This document shows positions 41,481 through 51,290 of a stretch of DNA of 64,000 nt, one piece after another (position 1 is the stretch's first letter; every line of letters starts with the position of its first letter). The notes below the pieces were generated by a model. That model worked only from the letters and a program-made list of their open reading frames with translations, ran no database searches and was not told the DNA's origin. Source of the DNA: Limosilactobacillus caecicola (GTDB taxonomy: Bacteria > Bacillota > Bacilli > Lactobacillales > Lactobacillaceae); the NCBI RefSeq assembly GCF_943192935.1, contig NZ_CALPCI010000001.1:372001-436000 (forward strand). Reading direction: 5' to 3'. The position numbers and the translations under genes were made by a program.

Positions 41481-42809
41481 TTAATATCCAGCGGTCATTC
41501 CAGAATCATCCTGGCCCTGTTCATTATCAGTATCACCCTGTTGGGATGAATTACTGCTATTAGAGTCAGAAGAACTGCTACTTGATGAACTGGACGATGA
41601 TTGGGTTAACTTCACCGTCACGGTGTGTGCCTTCCCATTATGGTAGTACGTTACCTTAACGGATTGGCCAACCTTGTATTTGTACAGAGCCGTTCGCAAC
41701 GAGCTAACGTCTTTAACGGTCTTGTTACCTAACTTGGTGATCACATCGTACTTTTGAATTCCGGCATTTTGCGCGGCCCCATTGCTGGTGACGCTCATGA
41801 CAACAACCCCTTTAGTGACACTGCTTGGCAGTTTCAGAACTGATGATTGTTGTTCCTTAGAAACATCACTTAAATCAAGTGAACCAATCCCTAATGATGG
41901 TCGAGTAATTTTACCATTCTTCACAAGTTGGTTAATGACCCGCACGACTTCGTTACTTGGAATTGAGAAGCCCATCCCTTCAACGTTGCTACCGTTCGTA
42001 TCGGAGGCCAATTTCATCGAGTTAATCCCTATGACTTGACCAGCCATGTTGATTAATGGGCCACCCGAATTCCCGGAGTTAATAGCGGCATCAGTTTGGA
42101 TAACTGTCGTGGCAGCCGCACCTGATGAAGCTGTAATCGTCCGCTTCTTCGCAGAGATAATCCCCTTGGTAACGGTGTTGGCATATTCGCTCCCCATTGG
42201 TGAACCAATTGCCAGCACATCCTGGCCGGCCGCAATATCGTTGGAATTACCAAACGAAGCGACGGAGGTAACATGAGCAGAACTGATCTTTAAGACGGCT
42301 AAGTCGGTTGTGGAGTCAGTCCCGACAATGGTAGCCGAAACTTCCTTCCCGTTACTTAAGATCACCTTCAAGGCGTTTGAACCCGACACAACGTGGTTGT
42401 TAGTAACGATATACGCGTAACCACCGCTCTTCTTGTAAATTACCCCGGAACCTTCGCTCGCGGTCTGCAATTTACTACTGGAAGAACCAGAGCTATTACT
42501 GGAACTGCTCCCAAACATACTGGAAATACTATTATTGCTTTGCGTTGTTTGTTGATTAATCACCGACACAACCGAGTTTTTTACAGATTGATACGCCTTC
42601 GTTGATTGATTATTCAAATTGGCCTTATTCTTGGAAACCGAAGTCCCGCCAGCCTTATTAGAACTGGACGTGGTCAGTGTAGAAATTCGATCACGAAGAT
42701 TAGAAATTAGGTCCCCGGCACCGAGCGAAATTCCGCCACCGATTAGACCAGCGACTAAGCCAACAACCGCAACCTTCAGCCAAAACTTATTGTTATTCTT
42801 CTGTTGCAT
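41481..42809 (-). CDS. htrA: HtrA-family surface serine protease
   Basis: The 442-residue protein starts at ATG 42809 behind AGGAGG. It has an N-terminal membrane anchor (about 8-30), a Ser/Asn-rich linker, and a trypsin-like domain with His in TNNHVVSG, Asp in TTDLAVLK and Ser in NSGNSGGPL. One PDZ domain follows (about 310-400), and a C-terminal poly-Ser/Asp/Gln tail. It degrades misfolded secreted proteins. It is the last gene of the walRKHIJ operon, the usual position in lactobacilli. Confidence 0.95.
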   Translation of the reverse strand: MQQKNNNKFWLKVAVVGLVAGLIGGGISLGAGDLISNLRDRISTLTTSSSNKAGGTSVSKNKANLNNQSTKAYQSVKNSVVSVINQQTTQSNNSISSMFGSSSSNSSGSSSSKLQTASEGSGVIYKKSGGYAYIVTNNHVVSGSNALKVILSNGKEVSATIVGTDSTTDLAVLKISSAHVTSVASFGNSNDIAAGQDVLAIGSPMGSEYANTVTKGIISAKKRTITASSGAAATTVIQTDAAINSGNSGGPLINMAGQVIGINSMKLASDTNGSNVEGMGFSIPSNEVVRVINQLVKNGKITRPSLGIGSLDLSDVSKEQQSSVLKLPSSVTKGVVVMSVTSNGAAQNAGIQKYDVITKLGNKTVKDVSSLRTALYKYKVGQSVKVTYYHNGKAHTVTVKLTQSSSSSSSSSSSDSNSSNSSQQGDTDNEQGQDDSGMTAGY

Positions 42810-42880
42810 TCTTAATCCTCCTATCCAGTCCAATTATAGGAACTAAATATGAATATTTCTTGAAAGATGCATATTTTTTC

Positions 42881-43690
42881 CTATAAAGTCCGTAATTGAC
42901 TGGCGTGATCCTGCTCCGCATCATCGAGTTTAAAGTCATGGTCCACCCCAAAATCGTGTTGTTCCAAAAAGGAAGCAACCGTCAAGTGGGCTAACGACCG
43001 CGTATTATTTTCGTGGCTCCGGTGGCCAATCATCACTTCTTTAGTATGCCGACCAATCACGTCCATGAGGGCCTCCGCCCCATCCTCATTTGACAGGTGC
43101 CCCTCATCACTTAAAATTCGTTGTTTGAGCGGCCAGGAATATTTAGTCCCGTTAATCAGCATTTCCGTATCATGGTTGCACTCCATTAGGTAGGCATCCG
43201 CATCCCGAATCGTGCCGGCGACCCGCTCAGAGACGTAACCAGTATCGGTTAAAATACAAAATGCCTGATTATCATGGTGGACCTGATAAAACTGTGGTTC
43301 AGCAGCATCGTGAGAAACCGGAAAACTTTCCACCTGTAAGTCCCCAAAGTCCTTGACTGTTCCGGGAGCAATCAGGTGTTTTTGGTCCAAAGAGAGCTTA
43401 CCAATCTTATTTTCCATTGCCGCCCAGGTACCCTTGTTAGCATAAACATCCAGCCCATAGCGACGGGCGAGAACCCCCACCCCATGACTATGATCGCTAT
43501 GTTCATGTGTGACAAAGATCGCTTCAACATCCGCCATCGACCGGTTAATCTCTGCCATCCGGGCCTCAATTTGCTTCCCACTTAATCCAGCATCAATCAA
43601 AATCCGGTGGTGGGCCGTTTCAATGTAGGTTGAATTACCCTTACTGCCACTAGCTAAAATACTGTAGTGTAAATCATCTGTGTTTGCCAC
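42881..43690 (-). CDS. walJ: MBL-fold hydrolase WalJ (YycJ/VicX)
   Basis: The 269-residue metallo-beta-lactamase-fold protein has SGSKGNSTYIE near the N-terminus, the metal motif THEHSDHSHG (about 60-69), the later His in FPVSHDA and the Asp in ILTDTGYV. It is a 5'-3' exonuclease-like family member encoded with WalRK and linked to coordination of replication and envelope. It follows walI by 16 nt and precedes htrA. Confidence 0.93.
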   Translation of the reverse strand: MANTDDLHYSILASGSKGNSTYIETAHHRILIDAGLSGKQIEARMAEINRSMADVEAIFVTHEHSDHSHGVGVLARRYGLDVYANKGTWAAMENKIGKLSLDQKHLIAPGTVKDFGDLQVESFPVSHDAAEPQFYQVHHDNQAFCILTDTGYVSERVAGTIRDADAYLMECNHDTEMLINGTKYSWPLKQRILSDEGHLSNEDGAEALMDVIGRHTKEVMIGHRSHENNTRSLAHLTVASFLEQHDFGVDHDFKLDDAEQDHASQLRTL

Positions 43691-43706
43691 CAGTTAATCA
43701 TTCCTT

Positions 43707-44513
43707 TTAATTACTTTGTTTTGTTGTGAAAATGGTGTTACTAAATGCGTTCACCCTGAGGTTCTGACTATTATCATCCGCCTTACTCTTGACATTCACG
43801 TTCCAAACCGGCAGATAAACCGTCCGGTTATTAACGGTTTCGCTCTTCGCATAACCAAGCAGAACGTAGCGAATCCGTGAATTATTAGCGATTTGGTTGT
43901 GCCGGTAAAGCCAGGTCACCGCTTGCTGCTGTGAAACCGTCATCGCCCGCGGCCGGAGATTCTTAAATTGGCCAACGTATCCTTGGGTATAGCCCGTAAC
44001 CTCATTATTGTCATTGATCCGGATCCTGATTTGCCCATCCCGTTCCAGCACGGGTTGGCCATGGACAGTTTGCGTATATACAACCTGGTGCGTCGACGAC
44101 AGGGCAGCCGAATAAGTATATTGCTGTCCGTGAAGAATTCGTTTCGAATGTACCAGCTTGTCTAATTGTGCTTGAATCTGAATCCCTGGCTTCACCTTAA
44201 TAGTTTTATCAAAGGTGCTCGTCACAATCCCATTACTAATCCGGGCTGATTGGCCCTTCAACGTATTGAGGTGGTTATTATTCGTCCATTGTTGATTATC
44301 TGCTGCTGAAACGTAGTAACCATCCCGCCGCTTGTTGGACAATTGATTAAAACTAATCATGTCATTTTTCATTTCTTTAAGCGTAATCTGGGTTTGGCTT
44401 TGTTGCTGTGTACTGTTATGAAATTGCGTGCCCATGAATAATGAAAGACATAACCCCAGATCTAAGAGGACAAAGGCAAGGATAAAAATCCACTGGATTC
44501 GTTTAAAGTTCAT
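43707..44513 (-). CDS. walI: WalI (YycI) regulator of WalK
   Basis: The 268-residue protein has a single N-terminal transmembrane helix (about 8-28) and a predicted extracytoplasmic domain, as expected of YycI. YycI and YycH contact the sensor kinase WalK in the membrane and modulate it. Sequence similarity is low in this family; the assignment rests on topology and on the conserved operon position between walH and walJ. Confidence 0.88.
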   Translation of the reverse strand: MNFKRIQWIFILAFVLLDLGLCLSLFMGTQFHNSTQQQSQTQITLKEMKNDMISFNQLSNKRRDGYYVSAADNQQWTNNNHLNTLKGQSARISNGIVTSTFDKTIKVKPGIQIQAQLDKLVHSKRILHGQQYTYSAALSSTHQVVYTQTVHGQPVLERDGQIRIRINDNNEVTGYTQGYVGQFKNLRPRAMTVSQQQAVTWLYRHNQIANNSRIRYVLLGYAKSETVNNRTVYLPVWNVNVKSKADDNSQNLRVNAFSNTIFTTKQSN

Positions 44514-44524
44514 TCCTAGTCCTC

Positions 44525-45829
44525 CTAGTTCATCAAAGTTTCATAATCAACCCAATTGCCCCGATACTTGAGGTAGTAGGTTGGTGTGAGCGTGACGGTT
44601 TTCGAATTTTGGTCATTCTTCCACCGGTAACCAATCCGCATTCCACTAATGTCCTTGACCTTATTACTACTCCGCAGGCCGTTAAAGACCACCGCCGAGG
44701 AAGGAAGTGTCGTCGTTTTATTTTTAACCGGAATTGGCACCTGAAGACTATAGATTGAGAAGTGGTAGCGTTCTGCCCCATCACTATTGTTTTGCATTTG
44801 GACAGTTCCGTAGCCATTCTCATTAAAAATCGGGAAACCTTCCACGAAACTGCGGTAGGTAATGGATTCATTTTTACTGCTGTACGCATCAAAACGCAAC
44901 GAGTCAAGTGGAATCGACGTCCCCGCTAATTGATTATACAGATGGCCAAAGATTTGTTGGTAATTGAATTGATCCGTATGGCCAACGTAATTTTCGTAAT
45001 CAATTGTTCCTTTGGCCGGGCTAAAAACTAGCTGCCGACTAGTGCCACTCTGGTAAACAATTTGATTATTCTCTTGCTTCGAGGTTACCGACGAACTCTT
45101 GTTAGAGGAGCTCATCAGGGTTTGGCTAACACTGTCTGGATTCAACTTACTAATCTGGTAACCAAAATTAGGCAATTTAACCCCATGCGGGTAGGTCACA
45201 ATCGGGTGGCCCCGGTAAATTTTATGGTCAACACTGATGGATGATCCGCCACGTAAAGATTGACGGATGGCCTTAATATTGGCATAACTAACCTTCACCC
45301 GGAAAACTCGGTAATTATCATCACTCAGGAGGTAAATCCGGTTAATCCGATTGGAATGATCCAGTGGAATCACAATATGGTTAATCTTTCCCAAACTGTT
45401 GTAGTTCAAGTTCTGATTAAAACTGTCATTAAAGATGGTCATTGGCACGCTTTGCGGATACGACAGCATGACCGAATTGTTTAACCGTAAGTAATTCAAA
45501 TAATTATTGGGGCGCCCAGATTCAATCCTCGTTAAACGACGTAACCGCCACTTTTCAATACTTTGCCGCGCTGTCAGGACCGTATTCTTGGGTTGACCAT
45601 ACAAAAGATGCTGGCCCTGGTTACTACCGGTCCTAATCACCTGAGTCGGCAGATAAATGTCCCGCATTGACTGCGTGGTCATCTGCTTATTGGAAGATGA
45701 GGTATTGTCACCAAAGAACCGGTGGTCAGTCCGGTAAGGATTAACCCACACGATCCCGGACAACACCAGGCTGATGATCACAACGATCGTTAAAAGGATG
45801 GTTAACCAATTATCCTTAATCTTTGTCAT
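44525..45829 (-). CDS. walH: WalH (YycH) regulator of WalK
   Basis: The start is ATG 45829 (or the adjacent ATG 45832), about nine bases after GAGGAGG, overlapping the end of walK. The product of about 434 residues opens MTKIKDNWLTILLT, has one transmembrane helix (about 9-30) and a large extracytoplasmic part. Upstream in-frame starts run deep into walK and lack ribosome sites. It acts with WalI on WalK; operon position supports the call. Confidence 0.9.
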   Translation of the reverse strand: MTKIKDNWLTILLTIVVIISLVLSGIVWVNPYRTDHRFFGDNTSSSNKQMTTQSMRDIYLPTQVIRTGSNQGQHLLYGQPKNTVLTARQSIEKWRLRRLTRIESGRPNNYLNYLRLNNSVMLSYPQSVPMTIFNDSFNQNLNYNSLGKINHIVIPLDHSNRINRIYLLSDDNYRVFRVKVSYANIKAIRQSLRGGSSISVDHKIYRGHPIVTYPHGVKLPNFGYQISKLNPDSVSQTLMSSSNKSSSVTSKQENNQIVYQSGTSRQLVFSPAKGTIDYENYVGHTDQFNYQQIFGHLYNQLAGTSIPLDSLRFDAYSSKNESITYRSFVEGFPIFNENGYGTVQMQNNSDGAERYHFSIYSLQVPIPVKNKTTTLPSSAVVFNGLRSSNKVKDISGMRIGYRWKNDQNSKTVTLTPTYYLKYRGNWVDYETLMN

Positions 45830-47684
45830 CATCCCATTCATCCTCCTCATCGTACGGTACATATGGTAATGAAATGTAGAACGTCGATCCCTTGCCTTCG
45901 ATACTATCAACCCAGATTTGACCACCTAGCAGGTTCACGACTTCTTTAGAAATGGCTAATCCTAAACCGGTCCCACCTTGCTTCCGTGAACGAGCCTTAT
46001 CAACTCTAAAGAACCGGTCAAAGATATGACCAATATCCTTCCGCGGAATTCCTAATCCCTGGTCGGCAATGCTCATGATCACGTGGTTCTTGGTTTCCAT
46101 TAGCCGGGCAGTAATCACTCCACCATCTGGAGAATACTTCACGGCGTTATTCATGATATTGTCGATTACCTGAGTAAACTTATCGGTGTCGATTTCAACC
46201 CACAAGTCCTTCTTAGTGATATTACGTTGGATCGTGTACTTCTTTTGGTCAGGATCCTTTTCCTTTTTAAGGATCATATCAAACCGGTCTAGAATGTAGT
46301 TAAATAATTCATTGATGTTCACGAATTCCAGATTTAATTTGACAGTACCCGAGTCCATCCGCGATAAACTCAGCAAATCGTTGATCATCCGGATCATCCG
46401 GTCGGTTTCATCCTGAACCACCTGCAGAAATTGTGGAGCAATCTCTGGATCTTTCCAAGCACCATCGCTCAAGGCTTCCACGTAACTCTTAACACTCGTC
46501 AATGGAGTCCGTAACTCATGGGAAACATTGGAAACAAATTGTTTCCGTTCTTGGTCTTCCTTTTGTTGACTCGTCACGTCATGGAGAACACAAACAAAAC
46601 CACTAATCACGCCTGATTCACGTTGAACGGTCGAGAAGTACGCCGAGAGAATCATCCCACTAGTATCCGTGTTATCAATGAGGATCTGTTGGACATCATC
46701 CTCAACGAGTTCGCGCATTGTATAATCTTGCCGAATTTCCAAAATGTCTAATAACGATTTACCAATCACATCTTCGTCATCTTCGTCATCGCGATCCAGG
46801 AGGTCCAAAGCAGTTTCATTGATCACGGTAATTAACCCCCGACGATCAGCGGCTAGCACCCCATCCGACATGTGGGAAAGGACACTATTCAGCCGCCGTT
46901 GCTCAGCTTCTGAAATTTCTTGACTTTCCTCAACCCGGACAGAAAGGTTATTAATCGCCCCGGCAAGTTGTCCTAATTCATCATTACCCATCACTTTAAC
47001 TCGTCCGGAGTAGTCTCCCCGGGCGATTCGCAACGTTTGCTTACGCATCTCCTCAATTGGTCGAGTAATTTCCCGGGAAATAATGATGGTAATTCCCAAA
47101 CCAATCACAATCGTAATCAGTGCCGCAAAGACATAGATCAACGAGATATTATTAATGGTCGAATAGACACTTTCTAGGCTTGCCCGCATGTAAACGGCGC
47201 CGACCACGTTGTTGGTATTGTTGCTACTTAATAACGGGACAACGTTAACGTAGTAGCGATTATGATTGTCACTATCGTAAACATTCTTACTGTGTGACCG
47301 GTTCGTTGCGAGCACATTTTTAACGGTATTATCCGTCGTCCGCTGACCAACAATGCTTTGGTTGCTGGCATTACTCGTTCCCCGGATAATCCCCTTGCTG
47401 TCAACTACCCGGATTTCTGAAATGTTGTTATTATTAACTTCCGTGAGGATTTCCCGAATCTGGCGGTTCGCTTTTTTAGTGTTCTTACGGCTGAGTTGTG
47501 TGGCGAGCGAATTATCAATATAAGCAGGCAATTCAATTTGCTGTTTAAAATTGGAGATGTTTTGCCGTTCCAATTGACGCACAAAAACCGCCCCAACAAT
47601 TTCGAGCGTCAACATCAACATTAACGCAAATACCAGGGCGATTTTAAAATGAATTGATTGATAAATTTTTAATTTGCTGTTCAC
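45816..47684 (-). CDS. walK: Sensor histidine kinase WalK (VicK)
   Basis: The 622-residue kinase has two transmembrane helices (about 14-36 and 183-205) around an extracytoplasmic domain, then HAMP (about 205-257), PAS (about 265-375), HisKA with the phosphorylated His in NVSHELRTPL (about 395), and an ATPase domain with NAVKYS and GGTGLGLAI. The C-terminus is an acidic EEDEWDDDKD tail. It controls cell-wall hydrolase genes through WalR and is usually essential. It follows walR by 13 nt. Confidence 0.97.
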   Translation of the reverse strand: MNSKLKIYQSIHFKIALVFALMLMLTLEIVGAVFVRQLERQNISNFKQQIELPAYIDNSLATQLSRKNTKKANRQIREILTEVNNNNISEIRVVDSKGIIRGTSNASNQSIVGQRTTDNTVKNVLATNRSHSKNVYDSDNHNRYYVNVVPLLSSNNTNNVVGAVYMRASLESVYSTINNISLIYVFAALITIVIGLGITIIISREITRPIEEMRKQTLRIARGDYSGRVKVMGNDELGQLAGAINNLSVRVEESQEISEAEQRRLNSVLSHMSDGVLAADRRGLITVINETALDLLDRDDEDDEDVIGKSLLDILEIRQDYTMRELVEDDVQQILIDNTDTSGMILSAYFSTVQRESGVISGFVCVLHDVTSQQKEDQERKQFVSNVSHELRTPLTSVKSYVEALSDGAWKDPEIAPQFLQVVQDETDRMIRMINDLLSLSRMDSGTVKLNLEFVNINELFNYILDRFDMILKKEKDPDQKKYTIQRNITKKDLWVEIDTDKFTQVIDNIMNNAVKYSPDGGVITARLMETKNHVIMSIADQGLGIPRKDIGHIFDRFFRVDKARSRKQGGTGLGLAISKEVVNLLGGQIWVDSIEGKGSTFYISLPYVPYDEEDEWDDDKD

Positions 47685-47697
47685 AACTTATTTTCCC

Positions 47698-48405
47698 CTA
47701 CTCTTGACTAGGATTTGCTAAGTAGTAACCGACTCCCCGCCGGGTCACCAGCCATTGTGGGTGACTAGGGTTATCTTCGATCTTTTCACGAAGCCGCCGG
47801 ACAGTAACATCGACCGTCCGCACGTCACCAAAATAGTCATAACCCCAAACAGTTTGTAAGAGCTGTTCACGCTTGATGACTTGTCCGATATGCTGTGCAA
47901 GATAGTGCAACAATTCAAATTCCCGGTGAGTTAAATTAATATTTTCACCACGTTTAGTAACTGTATAGGCGTCCGGATGGATCGTTAAATCACCAATTTT
48001 AATGTCGTTATTTTCGGCATCGGCATTTGGATTGCTAGCGACGTCTTGCCGCCGCAGATTAGCCTTCACCCGGGCCACTAATTCACGATTAGAGAATGGC
48101 TTCGTAACGTAATCGTCGGCCCCTAATTCCAATCCTAGGACTTTATCTAACTCGGAATCCTTTGCCGTAACCATGATAATTGGCGTGTTGTGCTTGGCAC
48201 GAACCCGCTTAGCAACCTCCAGACCATCGATCTTTGGTAACATCAGGTCGAGAATGATCAAATCTGGTTGATCACTTTCCACTTTTTCGAGGCCTTCTTC
48301 CCCATCAAAAGCGGTGACGACTTCGTACCCTTCTTTTTCGAGATTAAATTTGATGATATCAGAAATTGGTTTTTCATCATCAACTACCAAAACTTTATTG
48401 GCCAT
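47698..48405 (-). CDS. walR: Response regulator WalR (VicR)
   Basis: The 235-residue OmpR-type regulator has acidic residues VDDE (8-11), phospho-Asp in [10 protein letters not shown] (D53), Lys in VTAKDSE and a C-terminal winged helix with [16 protein letters not shown]. It is the first gene of the walRKHIJ-htrA operon. A -10 TATAAT at 48481-48476 lies upstream; the -35 is weak. GGAGG precedes the ATG. Confidence 0.97.
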   Translation of the reverse strand: MANKVLVVDDEKPISDIIKFNLEKEGYEVVTAFDGEEGLEKVESDQPDLIILDLMLPKIDGLEVAKRVRAKHNTPIIMVTAKDSELDKVLGLELGADDYVTKPFSNRELVARVKANLRRQDVASNPNADAENNDIKIGDLTIHPDAYTVTKRGENINLTHREFELLHYLAQHIGQVIKREQLLQTVWGYDYFGDVRTVDVTVRRLREKIEDNPSHPQWLVTRRGVGYYLANPSQE

Positions 48406-48519
48406 TTCAATTCCTCCAATTTATAAGGACTGACTGAATGTAGCTTTTTCATTAAATCCGTTTAATTACTATCACATTATACCACTTCCTAGAAATTTAA
48501 AAAAAGTCCGTAAAAATGC

Positions 48520-48548
48520 TTGCGTAATGGCAAAATTACTGGTAATAT
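48520..48548 (+). promoter_or_regulatory. Promoter of the first tRNA-Lys gene
   Basis: TTGCGT (48520-48525) and TAATAT (48543-48548) are spaced by 17 nt, about 22 bases before the tRNA 5' end. Confidence 0.7.
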
Positions 48549-48569
48549 AACTACTGTTCTGATAAATAT

Positions 48570-48642
48570 GGGCAGTTAGCTCAGCTGGCAGAGCAACGGA
48601 CTCTTAATCCGTGGGTCCAGGGTTCGATCCCCTGACTGCCCA
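48570..48642 (+). tRNA. tRNA-Lys (CTT)
   Basis: The 73-nt sequence folds as a cloverleaf: acceptor GGGCAGT/ACTGCCC, D arm with AGCTCAGCTGGCAGAGC, anticodon loop CTCTTAA (anticodon CTT) and T arm GGTTCGATCC. CCA is not encoded. An identical copy lies at 49905. Confidence 0.98.
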
Positions 48643-48655
48643 TCAGAGGTTTACA

Positions 48656-48688
48656 GAGACTGAGAAGCAATTCTCAGTCTCTTTTTTT
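48656..48688 (+). terminator. Terminator after the first tRNA-Lys
   Basis: A perfect 11-bp stem GAGACTGAGAA/TTCTCAGTCTC with a GCAA tetraloop is followed by seven T. Confidence 0.92.
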
Positions 48689-48803
48689 ATGCAACGAGGC
48701 CCGGGTACCGAAAAGTAACCGATTGTCTTTGAAGTCCCGTCTTGCCTGATTGTTGTCTCCTAGTTATGATAATGGGGAAAGCTATCTACTAGGAGGATTG
48801 ACA

Positions 48804-49757
48804 ATGAAAAAAGTAAACTTAGGTGCAACCACTCTCCAAATTCCCGCAATGGCGTTAGGAATTATGAGAATGGAAGCAAAATCGCCAAAAGATGCTGCTA
48901 CCGCCATTGAGACTGCCTATGATGCTGGCATTAACTTTATCGATTCAGCGGATATTTATGGGCAAGGCAAATCAGAAGAGGTTTTCGGTGAAGCACTCAA
49001 ATTGGGAAACGTAAAGCGGGAAAATCTCTTTATTCAATCGAAGGCCGGCATCATTATTGACCCGGCACGTAGTCACGGAAGCTTCGTCTTTGGTGGGCGT
49101 TATGAATTTACTAAGGAACACCTACTCGAAGCTGTCGATGGCATTCTTCAACGCATGCACATTGATTACTTGGACTCCCTGCTACTTCATCGTCCAGACG
49201 CGCTGATGGATTTAGACGGTATTAAGCGGGCGTTTGACATTCTCCAAGCAAGTGGGAAGGTCCGTTTCTTTGGTGTCTCCAACTTCCACCCGCAACAAGT
49301 AGCGATGCTTCAGGCTGAGTTATCCCAACGGCTAATGTTCAACCAACTTCAGTTCGGCCTCATGCACACTGGGATGGTTGACTTTGGCTTGAATACCAAC
49401 ATTAGCAATAGTGAAGGAACCGATCACGATGGTGGTTTGCTTGAATATTGTCGACGTCAACACATCACCATCCAAACCTGGTCACCATTCCAATATGGTA
49501 ATTTCGAAGGCACCTTCATTGATAACCCAGATTACCCAGAATTAAATGCGGCTCTCCAAAAGGTCGCCGACAAATATGGTGTTGGTAAGAATGCGATTGC
49601 TGCCGCTTGGATCCTCAAACATCCGGCAGACATGCAAATGATTATTGGGACCATGAATCCCGCACACATTTTAGACAGTGCTAAGGGTGGCGAAATTGAA
49701 ATTACCAACCAAGAATGGTATGACTTATACCTTGCGGCTGGTCACAAACTCCCTTAA
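48804..49757 (+). CDS. Aldo/keto reductase
   Basis: The 317-residue TIM-barrel enzyme has the catalytic tetrad Asp and Tyr in FIDSADIYG (about 46-54), Lys in IQSKAG (about 82) and His in LLLHRP (about 128). The C-terminal IIGT motif binds NADPH. It reduces carbonyl compounds; the substrate is unknown. A promoter TTGCCT-17-TATGAT (48742-48770) and AGGAGG support the ATG at 48804. It is a single gene between two identical tRNA-Lys genes, with its own terminator. Confidence 0.93.
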   Translation: MKKVNLGATTLQIPAMALGIMRMEAKSPKDAATAIETAYDAGINFIDSADIYGQGKSEEVFGEALKLGNVKRENLFIQSKAGIIIDPARSHGSFVFGGRYEFTKEHLLEAVDGILQRMHIDYLDSLLLHRPDALMDLDGIKRAFDILQASGKVRFFGVSNFHPQQVAMLQAELSQRLMFNQLQFGLMHTGMVDFGLNTNISNSEGTDHDGGLLEYCRRQHITIQTWSPFQYGNFEGTFIDNPDYPELNAALQKVADKYGVGKNAIAAAWILKHPADMQMIIGTMNPAHILDSAKGGEIEITNQEWYDLYLAAGHKLP

Positions 49758-49775
49758 TCACGATCAATAAATTTA

Positions 49776-49822
49776 AATGGTCACCAACTTTGATTAACCT
49801 CAAAGTTGGTGACCATTATTTA
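49776..49822 (+). terminator. Terminator of the aldo/keto reductase gene
   Basis: A perfect 17-bp stem (49776-49792 with 49801-49817) with an eight-base loop is followed by ATTTATTTG. Confidence 0.88.
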
Positions 49823-49851
49823 TTTGTGAAGTGAAATATTTAAAAAACAGC

Positions 49852-49880
49852 TTGCCATTTTTCAAAAAACTTGCTATTAT
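49852..49880 (+). promoter_or_regulatory. Promoter of the second tRNA-Lys gene
   Basis: TTGCCA (49852-49857) and TATTAT (49875-49880) are separated by 17 nt. It differs in sequence from the promoter of the first tRNA-Lys. Confidence 0.75.
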
Positions 49881-49904
49881 TTTATATGTTGTCACAAGCA
49901 ATAT

Positions 49905-49977
49905 GGGCAGTTAGCTCAGCTGGCAGAGCAACGGACTCTTAATCCGTGGGTCCAGGGTTCGATCCCCTGACTGCCCA
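49905..49977 (+). tRNA. tRNA-Lys (CTT), second identical copy
   Basis: All 73 bases are identical to the gene at 48570-48642, with the same CTT anticodon. Flanking identity is limited to about AATAT on the 5' side and one T on the 3' side. Confidence 0.98.
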
Positions 49978-49982
49978 TTATT

Positions 49983-50014
49983 AAAACCGATCATCGTTTG
50001 ATGATCGGTTTTTT
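49983..50014. terminator. Bidirectional terminator after tRNA-Lys and MFS gene
   Basis: A 13-bp stem AAAACCGATCATC/GATGATCGGTTTT with a GTTT loop lies between convergent transcripts, with T on the right. Confidence 0.92.
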
Positions 50015-50029
50015 ATTTCCCAGGAAATA

Positions 50030-51226
50030 TTAATATTCAGTAACGCGGTGCTTATTCCGCTCCAAGACAATGCTGGTCACAATGATTGCGATCACCAATG
50101 CTCCAGCACAGACGATAAATAACGGACGATAGGAGAATGCTTCAATCATTGCTCCACCAATCGCTGGGCCGACTGCCTTCCCAAAAGAAATAAATGCGTT
50201 CAGCAGTCCTTGGTAACGGCCCTTCTCGTCTTCTGGGGATAGTTGGTTAACCACTGCAGGAATTGTCGGAAAGACGGTGATTTCTCCTAAAGTTAGGACC
50301 ACCATACCGACAACAAACCACCCGTATTGCTTGGCAAACAGCAAGACAATAAACGAAAGCATAATTCCAAAGATTCCCCCGTAGATTTTGCCGTAATCAT
50401 TATGAACATATTGATTAACGATATTCATCAACGGTTGTAAGATCACCACCATCAACCCATTAACGGTCCACAACATGCTATAAAGGGTCATTGAAATTCC
50501 TTGGTTAGTGATATACACGGACATGTTACTGGACCATTGGGAGTAGGTCACCCAAATCACCATGAGGGTCATAAAAAGCGTCCAAATCGTCACTAAGTTC
50601 GGGCGCGGAAGTTTGGTGGCGTGTTTCGGCATTTCATCGGCATTAATCGCTGCAGCCTGTTGACGTGTCACATGAACCCGGTAGAAGAAGTACACGATCA
50701 CAATAAAGAACATGTACAAAATCCCCGTCAAGCCAAATAAGGGACCAACATGGTTATGAGCATACTGGTAAAGTGGGCCCACAATACTGGTCGCAAACAC
50801 CATGCCAAGATTATTGGAAAAGTAGATCATATTGAAAACATAGCGTCCATCGTGGCCCGTCACCATGGTCCCGTATGAATTGTGAAGAGTAACTAGCCAA
50901 CCATTAAAGAATCCCACCAACGTGAGCATAATGGGATACATCGGCCAACCACTTCGCCATATCAGGACAAACATCGTTAAAATTGCCCCAATTAATCCTT
51001 CAATCATTAAAGTGCGCGGGTTGTAGTGATCAAAGAGGATTCCCGCAATATAGCTACCGACGACATTGGCTCCCGAATAGCAGAGGATTACCAACCCGGC
51101 AACCGTGAGGCTTTGGTGAAGCTGATCATGAATGTAAACGGTCGTTAACGGCCACACAAAACTGTTGCCAAAGTTCACGAGAAAAACCCCCACTAATAAC
51201 CAGTGGAGTTTGATGCCCTTTTTCAT
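50030..51226 (-). CDS. MFS transporter
   Basis: The 398-residue protein has twelve predicted membrane helices. The loop 2-3 motif GILFDHYNPRTLM (about 62-74) is a version of MFS motif A. It belongs to the MFS_1 drug/metabolite efflux-type group; a specific substrate cannot be named. It is a single gene with AAGGAGA upstream, following dnaB on the same strand but separated from it by a terminator. Confidence 0.88.
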   Translation of the reverse strand: MKKGIKLHWLLVGVFLVNFGNSFVWPLTTVYIHDQLHQSLTVAGLVILCYSGANVVGSYIAGILFDHYNPRTLMIEGLIGAILTMFVLIWRSGWPMYPIMLTLVGFFNGWLVTLHNSYGTMVTGHDGRYVFNMIYFSNNLGMVFATSIVGPLYQYAHNHVGPLFGLTGILYMFFIVIVYFFYRVHVTRQQAAAINADEMPKHATKLPRPNLVTIWTLFMTLMVIWVTYSQWSSNMSVYITNQGISMTLYSMLWTVNGLMVVILQPLMNIVNQYVHNDYGKIYGGIFGIMLSFIVLLFAKQYGWFVVGMVVLTLGEITVFPTIPAVVNQLSPEDEKGRYQGLLNAFISFGKAVGPAIGGAMIEAFSYRPLFIVCAGALVIAIIVTSIVLERNKHRVTEY

Positions 51227-51255
51227 TATTTTCTCCTTAATAATCAGTTTTACAG

Positions 51256-51289
51256 ACTAAAGAGGCTGGGGAAACCCAGCCTCTTTAGT
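51256..51289 (-). terminator. Terminator hairpin after dnaB
   Basis: A perfect 15-bp stem ACTAAAGAGGCTGGG/CCCAGCCTCTTTAGT with a four-base loop lies two bases after the dnaB stop codon. The T tract is only partial. Confidence 0.8.
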
Positions 51290-51290
51290 T

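Noticed and set aside
48570-49977. tRNA-bounded integrative element between the two tRNA-Lys genes
   Set aside because: Only a single reductase gene lies between; no integrase, excisionase or plasmid-type gene is present and each tRNA has its own promoter.
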